Source: Ferruginibacter sp.
Lineage (GTDB): Bacteria; Bacteroidota; Bacteroidia; Chitinophagales; Chitinophagaceae
DNA: 62,465 bases
Assembly: GCA_014379625.1 (NCBI GenBank)
Contig: JACMLJ010000076.1
Location: 1 to 62,465, forward strand
Direction of reading: 5' to 3'
Below, in pieces: positions 27,604-37,129 of the stretch (the first letter of the stretch is position 1; each line of letters begins with the position of its first letter). Position numbers and translations under genes: made by a program. The notes under the pieces are model-generated. The model was not told where the DNA came from. It worked only from the letters and a program-made list of their open reading frames with translations, and did no database searches.

Positions 27604-30600
27604 TTAAAACTGTATACTAATACCCATATTGACGGTTCTTACCAATGGATAAGGCTCCGTATTTTCAGCTGTTGGCGGGCTTTCAGGATCTGCCCCCTTA
27701 TACATCTTACTCCAGGTGAAAAGGTTATTCCCGTTTATAAAAATCCTCGTTGCACTTAACCCTATTTTTTTAAGAGCAGATTTATTCAATGCGTATCCTA
27801 TTTCCGCGTTTTTTAAACGGACATAACTTGCATCCACCGTAAAAAAATCGGATGGCTGGTAATTATTTACAGCGCCACCATTAGTACCCAATGAAAATCT
27901 GGGGAATTGAATCGTTGCTCCCGAAGCATATCGTTCGGGTGTCCAGCTATTGATTAAATAATCAACGGCGCCTGCCGGGACCGCGTCAAAAAAGGCCTGG
28001 GTAAAACGACGGGTATAATTTAATGAAACATTGCCCACGCCCTGGAAGAGGACAGAAAAGCTAAATCCTTTGTACTGGCCGGCCAGTGAAATCCCAAATG
28101 TCTTTTCCGGAACCTGGGAATAGCCAATGGGCACCTGGTCATCATTGTTTATCTTACCATCATTGTTTACATCTTTAAATCTTAAATCACCCGGCTGTAT
28201 CTTGTTGTTCTGCCATTCATATACAGGTCTTTTAGGATCATTTACTTCATCCCAGGAATTGTAAAACCCTTCGTTAACCAGGCCAAAATACTGACCAAAG
28301 CGGTTGCCGGTGCGAAATTGATAGGGGTAACGACGGGTTATTTCATCCTGGAATAAAATCCTGTTCCTTGCAAAAGAGTAGTTGGCTTTTACCTGGTAAT
28401 TTAACTCCCCGATATTATCATTCAAAGAAAAATCAAATTCAAAACCCTTATTTTGCATTTTACCTATATTAAGCGGGGGAATAGCCACTCCGATAACCCC
28501 GGAAACGGTTTGCTGATTGGCGAGGATATTATCCCTCGATTCACTAAAGAGATCTACAGAAAGGCTGATCTTCCTTTTCCAGAATGACATTTCTATACCG
28601 AGGTTGCTTTTTACCGAACGTTCCCAGGTAAGGTTTGGGTTACCCGACCGGCCCTCCCGTGAACCTGTCAATAAGTTATAGGAGCTACTTACTTCACCAA
28701 AATTGTACCCGCCTGCATAAGTCCAGGCTGTTGACCTGAAAAGAAAGCGGTTATTGGAATAAAGGAAGCCGGAACCCACCTGGTCATTACCCACTTCGCC
28801 ATAAGAAGCACGGAACTTTAATAAACCCATAAAGCCATCTGCAGGAAAAAATGATTCTTCAGAAGTTATCCAGCCTATCGAATAGGCGGGGAAGAATCCA
28901 AAACGGTTACCCGGTGCAAAATTTTCGGTACCATTATAAGCCACATTGATTTCCGCCAGATAACGTCCCCTGAAATTATAGCTACCGCGTCCTACATAGC
29001 TCTGGTAACCGTTGGGCACCCCGAAACTAAAAGTTGGATCCGTACTTTTCAACTGGTTATAGAGCAGTAAACCCGAAACATGATGGTTACCAAAATTTCT
29101 TTTATAATCAAGCGCAAATTCTGATGTTACCCGCCTGCTTTTGGAAATAGTTTCCACGTGTATAAACTGGCCGTCTTCATTTTGTGGCAGGTACACAATC
29201 CTGCCATCGGCCTGTCTTAATGGAATATAAGAGATAACTGTAGGTGAAGGCTTGTAATTGTGTAACCGCTGGCTGTTATAATTCTGGTAGGCAACAACCG
29301 CATGGGTACTTAACCCCTCTGTGATAAAATCCAGGTCATGCTCCAGCCGGAAGGAGCCATTCAGGTAGTTGCGATATTCCCGCTGGTAACCAGCCTGGTA
29401 CAAACTTACCAATGGGTTGCCCCCGGTAGTAGTGAGATTGATTAATTTGCCATCAACTATGCCGGGGGAAACGGTGGGATTAGCCCTGGCAATATTATCG
29501 ATTACATTGAGCGTATTACCTGCATTGCCAGTCCTTATTTCTGTTTGGGAAGATATGTCCACCGCGGCTTTGAACCGCTTGTTTAAAGTAAAATTGAGAT
29601 TTGACCGGAAATTAAACCTTTTAAAACGGATTTGTGCATCATACCCCGGCGACAGCTTTGTGTTATTAAACAGCCCTTCCTGGTTGAAATAGCCGGTGGA
29701 TACCGAATACCTTAATTTTTCTGTACCCCCGTTAATATTCAGGTTATGCAATTGTTGCCGGGATGTCTTTTTCAACATCACTTTATACCAGTCTATGTTA
29801 GGATAAAAAACCGGGTCCTCCCCGGATTTGTATTTCTCAAGATCTTGTTGAGAATACCGCGGAATATAGAGGCCGCCGGTAATATAACTGTCATTTTTTA
29901 AAGCCTGGTTGAATGAATTGGCATAATCATAACTATTCATTTGCGACCTGATATTTGTAAAACTATTAACGGCCTGATTAAAAGAATAGCCGGCTTTGGC
30001 TGGCCCTAGCTGGCCCCGTTTGGTGGTAATGATCAATACACCATTGGCTCCCCTGATACCATAAACGGCGGTACTGGATGCGTCTTTTAAAATAGTAATA
30101 TTTTCAATTTCATTGGGATCAATACTATTGAAATTATCTACCTGGATACCATCTACCAGGATAAGCGGCTCCTGGCTCCCGTTAAATGTGCCCACTCCCC
30201 TGATCCTTAACGTTGAATAATCATTTCCCGGTTCACCACCTGCCTGGGAAGCAAAAAGGCCTGACAGGCGGCCAACTAACGAATTGCTAACGTTAGCGGC
30301 AGGAGATTGTAACAGTAATTTCCCGATTATTGAAGATTGCGCCCCCGTATTAGTTGCTTTTCGCTGGGTTCCGTAACCCACCACTATCACGTCTTCCAGC
30401 TCCTTAAGACTAGTCCGCATTGCCAGGTTGAGAAAACTTAATTTTCCTGTTTTATATTCCAGGGTAGTATAACCTATATACGTTAGAAGCAAAACTGCTG
30501 ATTCACTGGTAACATTGAGGCTGAAATTACCTTTGTCATCAGAAACCGTTATTTGGCCTGTTCCTTTTTCAATAATAGTGACTCCCGGCAAAGGAATACC

Positions 30601-31026
30601 TTTTTCATTTTTCACCGAGCCGTTAATTAATTTTTCTTTACCAGCTTCAATGGCGCCCATTTTTGGGTCCGGCTGTTTTGTTAAAGGGTCAAACAACGCC
30701 GTGGAGTTAATAAATAGTACAAGCTGTTCATCGTCTATTACACGGTAGGAAATCCGCAATGGCTTAAAAATGGCATCCAATACCTCTGATAAAAGGGCAT
30801 CTCCCATTTTACAGGTTACCCTGCTTTTAACATCAATGATATCTGTACTGTAGGTAAATTTTACACCGGTTTGCTTTCGTAGGAAAGCAAATACTTTTTT
30901 AATCTCCATTTGTTCCACGGAAATATTAACCGGTTTATTCAAAACCAATTGAGCATTTACATTTTTGCAATAAGCAGAAAAAATTAAGATAAAAACAATC
31001 GTAATTCTTGGTAAACCAGCTCTCAT
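27604..31026 (-). CDS. SusC/RagA-family TonB-dependent transporter with STN domain, no adjacent SusD
   Basis: 1140 aa with a signal peptide (MRAGLPRITIVFILIFSAYC...VNA). The mature N-terminus is an STN domain (~28-105; MEIKKVFAFLRKQTGVKFTY, LSEVLDAIFKPL), which in other transporters talks to FecR-type anti-sigma factors. A CarboxypepD_reg-like domain (~135-210), plug (ILKDASSTAVYGIRGANGV) and barrel ending NMGISIQF follow. From the regulatory-like domain onward it is a close paralogue of the SusC at 23548-26685. No SusD, FecI-type sigma factor or FecR gene occurs beside it, so its signalling partner, if any, is elsewhere. A terminator ~100 bp upstream separates it from the 32-50 kb operon, which means it needs its own promoter. 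Confidence 0.95.
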   Translation of the reverse strand: MRAGLPRITIVFILIFSAYCKNVNAQLVLNKPVNISVEQMEIKKVFAFLRKQTGVKFTYSTDIIDVKSRVTCKMGDALLSEVLDAIFKPLRISYRVIDDEQLVLFINSTALFDPLTKQPDPKMGAIEAGKEKLINGSVKNEKGIPLPGVTIIEKGTGQITVSDDKGNFSLNVTSESAVLLLTYIGYTTLEYKTGKLSFLNLAMRTSLKELEDVIVVGYGTQRKATNTGAQSSIIGKLLLQSPAANVSNSLVGRLSGLFASQAGGEPGNDYSTLRIRGVGTFNGSQEPLILVDGIQVDNFNSIDPNEIENITILKDASSTAVYGIRGANGVLIITTKRGQLGPAKAGYSFNQAVNSFTNIRSQMNSYDYANSFNQALKNDSYITGGLYIPRYSQQDLEKYKSGEDPVFYPNIDWYKVMLKKTSRQQLHNLNINGGTEKLRYSVSTGYFNQEGLFNNTKLSPGYDAQIRFKRFNFRSNLNFTLNKRFKAAVDISSQTEIRTGNAGNTLNVIDNIARANPTVSPGIVDGKLINLTTTGGNPLVSLYQAGYQREYRNYLNGSFRLEHDLDFITEGLSTHAVVAYQNYNSQRLHNYKPSPTVISYIPLRQADGRIVYLPQNEDGQFIHVETISKSRRVTSEFALDYKRNFGNHHVSGLLLYNQLKSTDPTFSFGVPNGYQSYVGRGSYNFRGRYLAEINVAYNGTENFAPGNRFGFFPAYSIGWITSEESFFPADGFMGLLKFRASYGEVGNDQVGSGFLYSNNRFLFRSTAWTYAGGYNFGEVSSSYNLLTGSREGRSGNPNLTWERSVKSNLGIEMSFWKRKISLSVDLFSESRDNILANQQTVSGVIGVAIPPLNIGKMQNKGFEFDFSLNDNIGELNYQVKANYSFARNRILFQDEITRRYPYQFRTGNRFGQYFGLVNEGFYNSWDEVNDPKRPVYEWQNNKIQPGDLRFKDVNNDGKINNDDQVPIGYSQVPEKTFGISLAGQYKGFSFSVLFQGVGNVSLNYTRRFTQAFFDAVPAGAVDYLINSWTPERYASGATIQFPRFSLGTNGGAVNNYQPSDFFTVDASYVRLKNAEIGYALNKSALKKIGLSATRIFINGNNLFTWSKMYKGADPESPPTAENTEPYPLVRTVNMGISIQF

Positions 31027-31885
31027 TAATTAAAATATTATATACACAAATCGTTTAATTTGCATAATTTCACATAGTGCTTCGTTTGTAATTTTCGCTG
31101 GCGAACCACTGAAAAAGTTGTATAAAGCCGGTAATGCCCAACATTACCGGCTTTTCTTTTCACTGGTTATTAATACATAAAAATAAATAAATTTTGAAAC
31201 GAAATTACACCCCTTTTCCTGTATCCCAATATTTGCTTTCCCTCACTTCAAAAGAGGTTTGGAATGACCGGCAGATAATTTCCAATTTCTTAAAGCCGCA
31301 TTGCCTGATATGAAATTTATTCATATCGTATCAAAAAAATCCACACATCCAGCATATTTCCCATCCAAACCTGCTAACTTAAAATTAGTTTAAACCATTA
31401 AAAAACAGTAGCCGTTTTGAAAACTTTAGCGGGATTGCGGTTTGGTATTTATTTTAAAACAAAACTGACGGCAGTATAATTTCGATTTATAAAACAATTT
31501 AAGGTACCACTATTACCTTAAATCTGCAAACAAAAGGCAGCGCAGCTACTCCGTCACAAAAAATATTCAGTAACCTGGCAGCATTATAGTTTACTCACCG
31601 CTGTATTTGATTGCACTTAATATATGAAAGTCAGCAATCTACTCAATTAATTAAACCGCTCAGCGGCAGCGGAGAATGGGATATTTTTGCCTGCAACAGG
31701 AGCCTGGCTTTTCAATATTATTGGTGATAAAGCTTTTATAATTTACTACATGATGTTACCGGTAAAACAAGCATGTTAAGTTTTTTATGGATGACGATAA
31801 TTATATTACGCAAATCTTTCATTTAGATAAGGTCTTTCTATGAGTTTTGATATTACGGGCAAACCGTAAAATAGTTTAACGAATA
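31027..31885. other. Intergenic region with terminator, no gene
   Basis: An 859-bp gap with no supportable ORF. It contains a strong hairpin at 31125-31155, a perfect 8-bp inverted repeat (TTAAGGTA/TACCTTAA, 31499-31521) and a 6-bp inverted repeat (TTACGG/CCGTAA, 31853-31869) 16 bp beyond the last gene of the upstream operon. The stretch 31027-31124 must hold the promoter for the orphan SusC if the terminator works; no clear TAnnTTTG box was seen. Confidence 0.5.
31125..31158. terminator. Strong bidirectional terminator hairpin
   Basis: A perfect 12-bp stem AAGCCGGTAATG (31125-31136) and CATTACCGGCTT (31142-31153) with a 5-nt loop. On the plus strand it is followed by TTCTTTTC. On the minus strand, the coding direction of the flanking genes, it is followed by TATACAACTTTTTC. 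It would stop read-through from the 50-32 kb operon into the orphan SusC gene. Confidence 0.7.
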
Positions 31886-32665
31886 TTAAGGTACAAAATT
31901 CGTCCACATATCCTTTACCAATTGCGGATGTGGTACGAATAAAAACCTTTCCGGGTTTTCTTCAAACTGTGTGTAGATGGGTTTCCCCTGTTCTATTCCA
32001 AATTGATTATATTTTTCAGGAATTTTTATAATCAAGTCGCCCTGCTGATAATGTGGATTTTTTTGCCAGTCAATTTCACCTGTTTTTGTAAAAAGTGGAA
32101 ACCAGGCCAGCCCATGATGCTGACGTACCTTATCGTACTCAAAACCATACTCACGATCGCACCAGGCGCCAAAAGTTAGTGGTTGAGTGGGATCGGCACT
32201 AATGGTTGCATGCGCCCAGTTGGGTGGAACGATTACCACTTCGCCGGGCAGGGCAACCACTGCATAACAACGACCCGGATTATCATCTGCCTTTTCCTGC
32301 ATGTAGATAATTGCTTTGCCCGACCATATTTCATATACTTCAGGAGTAGACCATCCTGATAGCGGCGACAGTTTATGGATATGGCCCTGGCTGCGCACAG
32401 GTTCATCACCTAACCGGCCTGCGGCATAAGTTACCGCGCCGTAGAGCAAATGCAACTTTTCGAGCAAGGGCAGATGCGCGCTCTTGCCAACATCCATCGC
32501 AATAGCATAAACAGGGTCGGGTCCGGAACAATCTGGGTTACGTAAGCTTTTACGAATAGCATCAAGCGAACGGTTTTCAACACCAGGGCCAAAAACATTT
32601 ACGCCATAATCAAAACCCATCGGAAGCGTGGTGGGGCTGATCTCAAATCCCGGATAGAAATTCAT
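31886..32665 (-). CDS. Cupin-type glucose-6-phosphate isomerase-like protein, divergent
   Basis: 259 aa, no signal peptide, so cytosolic. Residues ~55-165 form a cupin of the archaeal-type phosphoglucose isomerase family (PF06560-like): GHIHKL (His95, His97), STPEVYEIWSGKA (Glu109/Glu112), and VPPNWAHATIS (His152), with GAWCDREYGFEYD following. The gap between the second His and the first Glu is longer than the six residues normal for this family (compare the paralogue at 46233, which is canonical), so the metal site or the substrate may have shifted. These enzymes interconvert aldose- and ketose-6-phosphates; here it could serve another sugar phosphate. It is the last gene of the operon that begins at 50 kb, 112 bp after the Asp-rich protein gene. 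Confidence 0.8.
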   Translation of the reverse strand: MNFYPGFEISPTTLPMGFDYGVNVFGPGVENRSLDAIRKSLRNPDCSGPDPVYAIAMDVGKSAHLPLLEKLHLLYGAVTYAAGRLGDEPVRSQGHIHKLSPLSGWSTPEVYEIWSGKAIIYMQEKADDNPGRCYAVVALPGEVVIVPPNWAHATISADPTQPLTFGAWCDREYGFEYDKVRQHHGLAWFPLFTKTGEIDWQKNPHYQQGDLIIKIPEKYNQFGIEQGKPIYTQFEENPERFLFVPHPQLVKDMWTNFVP

Positions 32666-32703
32666 ATAAAATTTTTAAAAATAATAAATTGCTGGTTTTA
32701 AAC

Positions 32704-32758
32704 GTGAATGGTGAAATATTGACAATTCACCATTGACCATTCACCATTCACCATTCAC
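32704..32758. repeat. Dispersed hairpin/heptamer repeat, copy 2
   Basis: GAATGGTGAA (32706-32715) and TTCACCATTG (32726-32735) pair over 9 of 10 bases around a 10-nt loop. The right arm continues as CATTGAC and then three perfect CATTCAC heptamers (32738-32758). It begins 20 bp beyond the stop of the gene at 32778 and resembles the element at 8099-8152 in arms, loop and position relative to a stop codon. Likely a transcript-end or miniature repeat; it is not a CRISPR array, because there are no spacers. Confidence 0.75.
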
Positions 32759-32777
32759 AAATCCAATGGAATATTAC

Positions 32778-34586
32778 TCAATTGATCAATTGCCATTTGC
32801 CGGAATAATAGGCCCTGTCCAGTTTATTTAATTGATGCGTGTTGCCGGTTGTTTTATAATGATCCCTTAAATCGTGATAGATATAAAAGCCCACCCAATA
32901 CCCATACTCATATTTTTGATGCAGGCTTTTGGGGTTTTTGTAAAAGTTGTACCAGTCGGTACTGATGCCGGCTTTTTCCGCGATTTGTATGGCTTGTAAT
33001 GCATGTTGCCATCTACTGGCCGCAAGTACTTTAAACCTTTCCTGTGCCTTAACAGGGGTCATCAATTCGCTGGAGAAAACCGGCCGCCGGTCATCTATAC
33101 CCAGGCCATTAAAAGAAATAGTGTCTTCAAATATTTTATCCCCGTCAAGGTCATATAACAATTTATCAAAAAAACCATTGTTGTCAGTGTCTTGATATTT
33201 GATGGTGGCAAACTTATCCGGCACCTGCTGCATTCTTCCTTTTCCGCTCCACCTGTCGTAAATACCACCGTATCCCTGAAATGCGTAAGCAGTCTGGTCT
33301 ATCCGCCATGCCCCCCATTCGGCGCCATACAAATGTATCCTGCCATCAAAACCAATGTATAATTTGCCCTTCCCGGAAAAATCAGTATCAAATTCACCCC
33401 GGTCTCCGGCAACATCTGCCTGTAAATTATTGTCTAACCCACCATTGCCGCCGCCCGTTTTAAAAAGATCTTTAGCTTCATAAAACTCTACCCTTTCCCA
33501 GCGATTGCAATCGTCATCCTCATCAAACACAAGGCTGCATTCTTTCCACTGCCCCTTTTTAAATATAAGGTTCCATGCGCTGTCCCGGCCAGGATAAATC
33601 AATTCTTCTAATTGGCGCCAGCGCTTGTCGTAAAACAAAAATTCACTTTGTTTCCCCAGCCCCCTGAGACTCTTAAATCGATGACGCTGTTTGTTATAAT
33701 CAAAGCCGGTTCCTTTTAGCAAAAGGCTCATATCAAAATCAAATTCGTTGGCTGGGCCGTTGTCGTTATCCAAATCCCAGGAGATGCCCGTATAATCCAT
33801 CATGCCATTAAAATGGGCGTCATAAGCCGTATCAATATTTTTGAAAACAGGGTTGAGCGTGTCTTTGGATCGAAAAGACGGCGTATTCACAAAACGTATG
33901 GCCATTTCAGACAGGCCGTCATTATCGGTGTCATAAAATATAAAGGGGTTCTCCCAACTATAACGCAAATCATCTATCCGAAAAGATGACGCATGCATTT
34001 TTATAAAAGAAGTATTGCCGTGATAGTCTTCGTAAAAATTACTATGCCCGTTATGTTCCCATGCCAGCATGGATAGGGCATTCCAATCTATATAGTGCAT
34101 TATAGAGTCTTTATCATCATCAAATACATACATGATTTCCGAAGCCCAGTCAAAAAAATTCCGTTTGCCGGCACTGCCGTTGTTCACTATTACCTGGATA
34201 TCGGCGATGCCATTTTTATCTTCATCGCACCAGTCAATAGAAAAGTCCTCCGGGCCGGCAAACACAGCATCCTTATTTCGGTCTATCAATAAACAGTCGC
34301 TGTCAGCATCGCCTTCCACATCAGTCCATTTCATATCATCGTCATCATCAATCCAAACTACAGGAACACCGCTGTAAACAGCATAATACAACAGGTCCGG
34401 GTCGCCATCTTTATCCAAATCAACATACTTCATGCTCGCCTTATTAAGGGCAGCGGGCATTTTCCAGGGTATTAATTGTGTGTTGTAGTTCCAGTTATTT
34501 TGCAATGTTGTTTGCGCATTGCTGCATAATTGTGTAAAAACATTCATTACAATCAACGGAAAATAAAAGAATTTTATGTTACCCAT
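32778..34586 (-). CDS. Secreted Asp-rich protein with repeated calcium-loop motifs, function unknown
   Basis: 602 aa from the ATG at 34586, which gives a signal peptide (MGNIKFFYFPLIVMNVFTQL...SNAQ); the frame is open 22 codons upstream (a Met at 34598 is also possible). It is not a family I recognise. The chain carries at least six D-x-D-x-D-type loops spread along most of its length: VDLDKDGDPD, VEGDADSD, CDEDKNGIAD, YDTDNDGLSE, WDLDNDNGPA, QDTDNNGFFD and YDLDGDKIFE. These resemble calcium-binding loops of FG-GAP/VCBS or EF-hand-like repeats and suggest a propeller-like fold. The C-terminal ~90 residues (AQERFKVLAASRWQHALQAI and following) are helical. A secreted lyase, hydrolase or glycan-binding role is inferred only from the context: it sits between a LamG/DUF1961-like gene and a sugar isomerase in the 50-32 kb operon. 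Confidence 0.8.
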   Translation of the reverse strand: MGNIKFFYFPLIVMNVFTQLCSNAQTTLQNNWNYNTQLIPWKMPAALNKASMKYVDLDKDGDPDLLYYAVYSGVPVVWIDDDDDMKWTDVEGDADSDCLLIDRNKDAVFAGPEDFSIDWCDEDKNGIADIQVIVNNGSAGKRNFFDWASEIMYVFDDDKDSIMHYIDWNALSMLAWEHNGHSNFYEDYHGNTSFIKMHASSFRIDDLRYSWENPFIFYDTDNDGLSEMAIRFVNTPSFRSKDTLNPVFKNIDTAYDAHFNGMMDYTGISWDLDNDNGPANEFDFDMSLLLKGTGFDYNKQRHRFKSLRGLGKQSEFLFYDKRWRQLEELIYPGRDSAWNLIFKKGQWKECSLVFDEDDDCNRWERVEFYEAKDLFKTGGGNGGLDNNLQADVAGDRGEFDTDFSGKGKLYIGFDGRIHLYGAEWGAWRIDQTAYAFQGYGGIYDRWSGKGRMQQVPDKFATIKYQDTDNNGFFDKLLYDLDGDKIFEDTISFNGLGIDDRRPVFSSELMTPVKAQERFKVLAASRWQHALQAIQIAEKAGISTDWYNFYKNPKSLHQKYEYGYWVGFYIYHDLRDHYKTTGNTHQLNKLDRAYYSGKWQLIN

Positions 34587-34663
34587 ACAGCTGTACATTT
34601 TTTTAAAAAATTTGAAAGAAACTTTAGCGATGCCATCCCGAACATACCCCACTAACTATTTTA

Positions 34664-36250
34664 TCAGTTCAGTTTGAACGGCATCCCATCTTTGTTTTTC
34701 CTTGTTCGTTCGCCATCAATTATTTTTTCCGTTTGTATCCTTTCTTTATTGTACACTTTCAAATTTCTGAAAAGCATTTTCGAGCGTAACATGCATCGGA
34801 TGGCAATGCGGCCAAAATCTAATACCGGGCCATTGTTAGTAAAACCATCATCTGTACATGCAAACATGATTACGCCATCAATGGCCCCAACCAGTTTGTT
34901 ATCTATTTGTAAAAACTGCAATTTGTGCCAGGTATCTTTGGTTACGGTAACATTTCTTGTGGCAAATGCCATGGGATAGTTCCAGGGTTGTTTCATAAAT
35001 GCGGAGTTGTCCAGATCGTTTCGCATATCTGCCATTTCGCGGTAATATTCCCAGTGATAACTTCGCACATCTTCGCCGTAAATCATTACCATACGCCCAC
35101 TTGTCCGCAATGGGTAATCTGCCATAAAATCTTCCCGGTTCATGCCCGAGGCCTGTGTAAGTAATAAACTCAACCCGCCGGCGCGAAGCGCTTTGTATTC
35201 ATACTCCACATACAAATCGCCTTCAAAAGGTTTTTTAGTCCACACATACATTTGCGAATCAAGTATGGTTGCAGTCATTTCTTTATCAACCGTTTCTATT
35301 AACAGGCCCTCCTTAGTAATGGCTACCCGGACAGGTTTTCCCTGGATATAAAAGCTATCCAGATCTGTTGGTTTGGTGAGGGTTACATTCAGTTTCGATT
35401 TCCAGCCGGCATCCACTTTCCAGGTAAAGGGTTTGAAATTTTTTCCGGCATAGGTATGTTGTAATTCATCTTCCAGTTTGGGGTCAAACTTTGTAACTTC
35501 ATCTTTATACAAACGATACAATTCTTTTTCATTCAGATTGGTATCATAAAATTTAATGTCAGAATAACAAAAGGTTGGATTACCCAAATACAATGAACTG
35601 TTGATGGCATCCCGATGAAATTTTTGCGTTGTGTGTTGGTCTTCCCTGCCAATCGAAATTCCATTTACATACATGCGATATTGGTCTTTATCGTAATCCC
35701 AGGTAAGTGCAAAATTGTACCAGGTGCGTCTTTTAAATGAAAAGTGACTCACTTCAACCAATGCCTTATGGGGCATATTAAAAGCATTTTCGTATAGTTT
35801 GTCTTTCCCAAAAAGAGCAATTAAATTTGGATGCCAGGCATTCATCCAAACCATTTTAAAATTGGCGTTTACTAAATCCTGTGGATCCGGACAGTCGGAA
35901 AGTAAAGGATAGACTCTCCAGTAGGGATTGCTTATGTCCATACTGGATTTTCCATTGGAAGTGCCTAAATCTTCCAGCGACATCACCCACATCGAAACGG
36001 TGCCTTTGGGTTCCTTCATATTATGAGCTTTTAATTGCAGGACACTGTGGATGCTGGTGATGTTAAGCCCTTTGCGACCCTCGAAATTTACGATCCGTGC
36101 AGGCCCGCTTAATTTTTGGAACAAGGTATCTGTAAACGAAAATTGATCCAGGTAACTGTACATAGGTTTAATGTTTACCTGGCCGGTAGCAGTTAATGAA
36201 GAAACAAGGATCAATATAACCAGGACATTTATTTTCATTGTTAAGTTCAT
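34664..36250 (-). CDS. Secreted LamG-like plus DUF1961-like protein
   Basis: 528 aa with a signal peptide (MNLTMKINVLVILILVSSLTATG); the Met at 36238 would also work. The first half (~30-230) is a concanavalin-A/LamG-like jelly roll (GTVSMWVMS, TWYNFALTWDYDKDQYRMYVNG, LYLGNP). The second half (~290-510) looks like the DUF1961 family, a second jelly roll with YVEYEYKALRAGG, SYHWEYYREMADMRNDLD and FGRIAIRCMLRSKMLFRNLKVY. Proteins of this type occur in Bacteroidota polysaccharide loci, but no activity is established that I can cite with confidence. It could be a lectin-like binder or an undescribed lyase/hydrolase. It is secreted and lies 77 bp upstream of the Asp-rich protein gene. Confidence 0.7.
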   Translation of the reverse strand: MNLTMKINVLVILILVSSLTATGQVNIKPMYSYLDQFSFTDTLFQKLSGPARIVNFEGRKGLNITSIHSVLQLKAHNMKEPKGTVSMWVMSLEDLGTSNGKSSMDISNPYWRVYPLLSDCPDPQDLVNANFKMVWMNAWHPNLIALFGKDKLYENAFNMPHKALVEVSHFSFKRRTWYNFALTWDYDKDQYRMYVNGISIGREDQHTTQKFHRDAINSSLYLGNPTFCYSDIKFYDTNLNEKELYRLYKDEVTKFDPKLEDELQHTYAGKNFKPFTWKVDAGWKSKLNVTLTKPTDLDSFYIQGKPVRVAITKEGLLIETVDKEMTATILDSQMYVWTKKPFEGDLYVEYEYKALRAGGLSLLLTQASGMNREDFMADYPLRTSGRMVMIYGEDVRSYHWEYYREMADMRNDLDNSAFMKQPWNYPMAFATRNVTVTKDTWHKLQFLQIDNKLVGAIDGVIMFACTDDGFTNNGPVLDFGRIAIRCMLRSKMLFRNLKVYNKERIQTEKIIDGERTRKNKDGMPFKLN

Positions 36251-36313
36251 TTTATATTTTAAATCAGTTGGATGATAAAAGGGTTGCAGTGCGTCAGTAA
36301 GCCAGGTTTCAGT

Positions 36314-37129
36314 TTACAGGAATAATTGATTAAATCGTTGCTTTTGCCGGTCGTTCATCCAGTTGGATATTGTCCAAACATCGGATGCGGGTATGTGGGT
36401 ATAAGATTTTCTATGTGAATTTGCCGGCGGGCCAAATTCAGGTGTCATCGTAGTTGTTTTTACCTGGTTTCTTTGCTGGGTTCTCCAGATAATATCCCAC
36501 CAGTTTTCGTGCGCTTTCAGGTGTTTGGCATATTCAGCCGCGCGGGGATCAGGTACTTGCGGCCCATGTTCATAACCCACCCTGCTATGTAAATGGATAC
36601 AACTCTCCGCACAGAGTTGTATGATAGCTGTTTCGGAATAGAGCAAACGTTCACACACACATACCCAGTGGCTAAAATCACAACATATTTTAAGGTCGGC
36701 AAAATTCAATAGAAAGTCTCGTGTGTCCCATGGATTGTAAGTTATCCTGCCCCGGTGAATTTCGTGGGCTATAGAAATTCCTATTTCTTTTTCATAGTCC
36801 AGGGCGCTTGCAAAAAATTCATTTTTCTCATCCTGGCCCCAACTGTCTTTTCCACTGTGGCTGTTGATCATAACAGGATTGAAAGGCAGGGATTGCTGTA
36901 TCAAAGCTTTAAAAGATGCTAGATGATCATCTACTGTTTCGCCATAGGTATGCACCTGTGTTATGAATTCAAAATCAAAGTCATTTAATAATTTTTTAAA
37001 CGAGTTTTTATCCGCTATCCTGATGGCCGCAAACTCAACACCACTATACCCCGCATTTTTTATAAGCTGAAATACTTGTTGAAAAGGGTCGGTGATTCCC
37101 CATAAATGACGGAAAGTTTTTAATTGCAT
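36314..37129 (-). CDS. Sugar phosphate isomerase/epimerase-like TIM-barrel protein
   Basis: 271 aa without a signal peptide. It has the xylose-isomerase-like TIM-barrel (AP_endonuc_2) pattern: GYSGVEFAAIRI, FEFITQVHTYG, INSHSGKDSWG, ISIAHEIHRGRITYNPW, ICCDFSHWVC, CIHLHSRVGYEHGPQVPDP and TMTPEFGPP. The conserved acidic/His residues in these motifs are the usual divalent-metal ligands. Members are isomerases, epimerases or dehydratases acting on sugars or inositols, so the substrate is open. Its start codon lies inside the last codons of a 56-codon ORF (37120-37290), suggesting coupled translation. It is in the operon 50-32 kb. Confidence 0.85.
   Translation of the reverse strand: MQLKTFRHLWGITDPFQQVFQLIKNAGYSGVEFAAIRIADKNSFKKLLNDFDFEFITQVHTYGETVDDHLASFKALIQQSLPFNPVMINSHSGKDSWGQDEKNEFFASALDYEKEIGISIAHEIHRGRITYNPWDTRDFLLNFADLKICCDFSHWVCVCERLLYSETAIIQLCAESCIHLHSRVGYEHGPQVPDPRAAEYAKHLKAHENWWDIIWRTQQRNQVKTTTMTPEFGPPANSHRKSYTHIPASDVWTISNWMNDRQKQRFNQLFL

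Noticed and set aside
32724..32758. CRISPR-like array of CATTCAC units
   Set aside because: Units are 7 bp and contiguous without spacers; no cas gene nearby. It is a short tandem/hairpin repeat.
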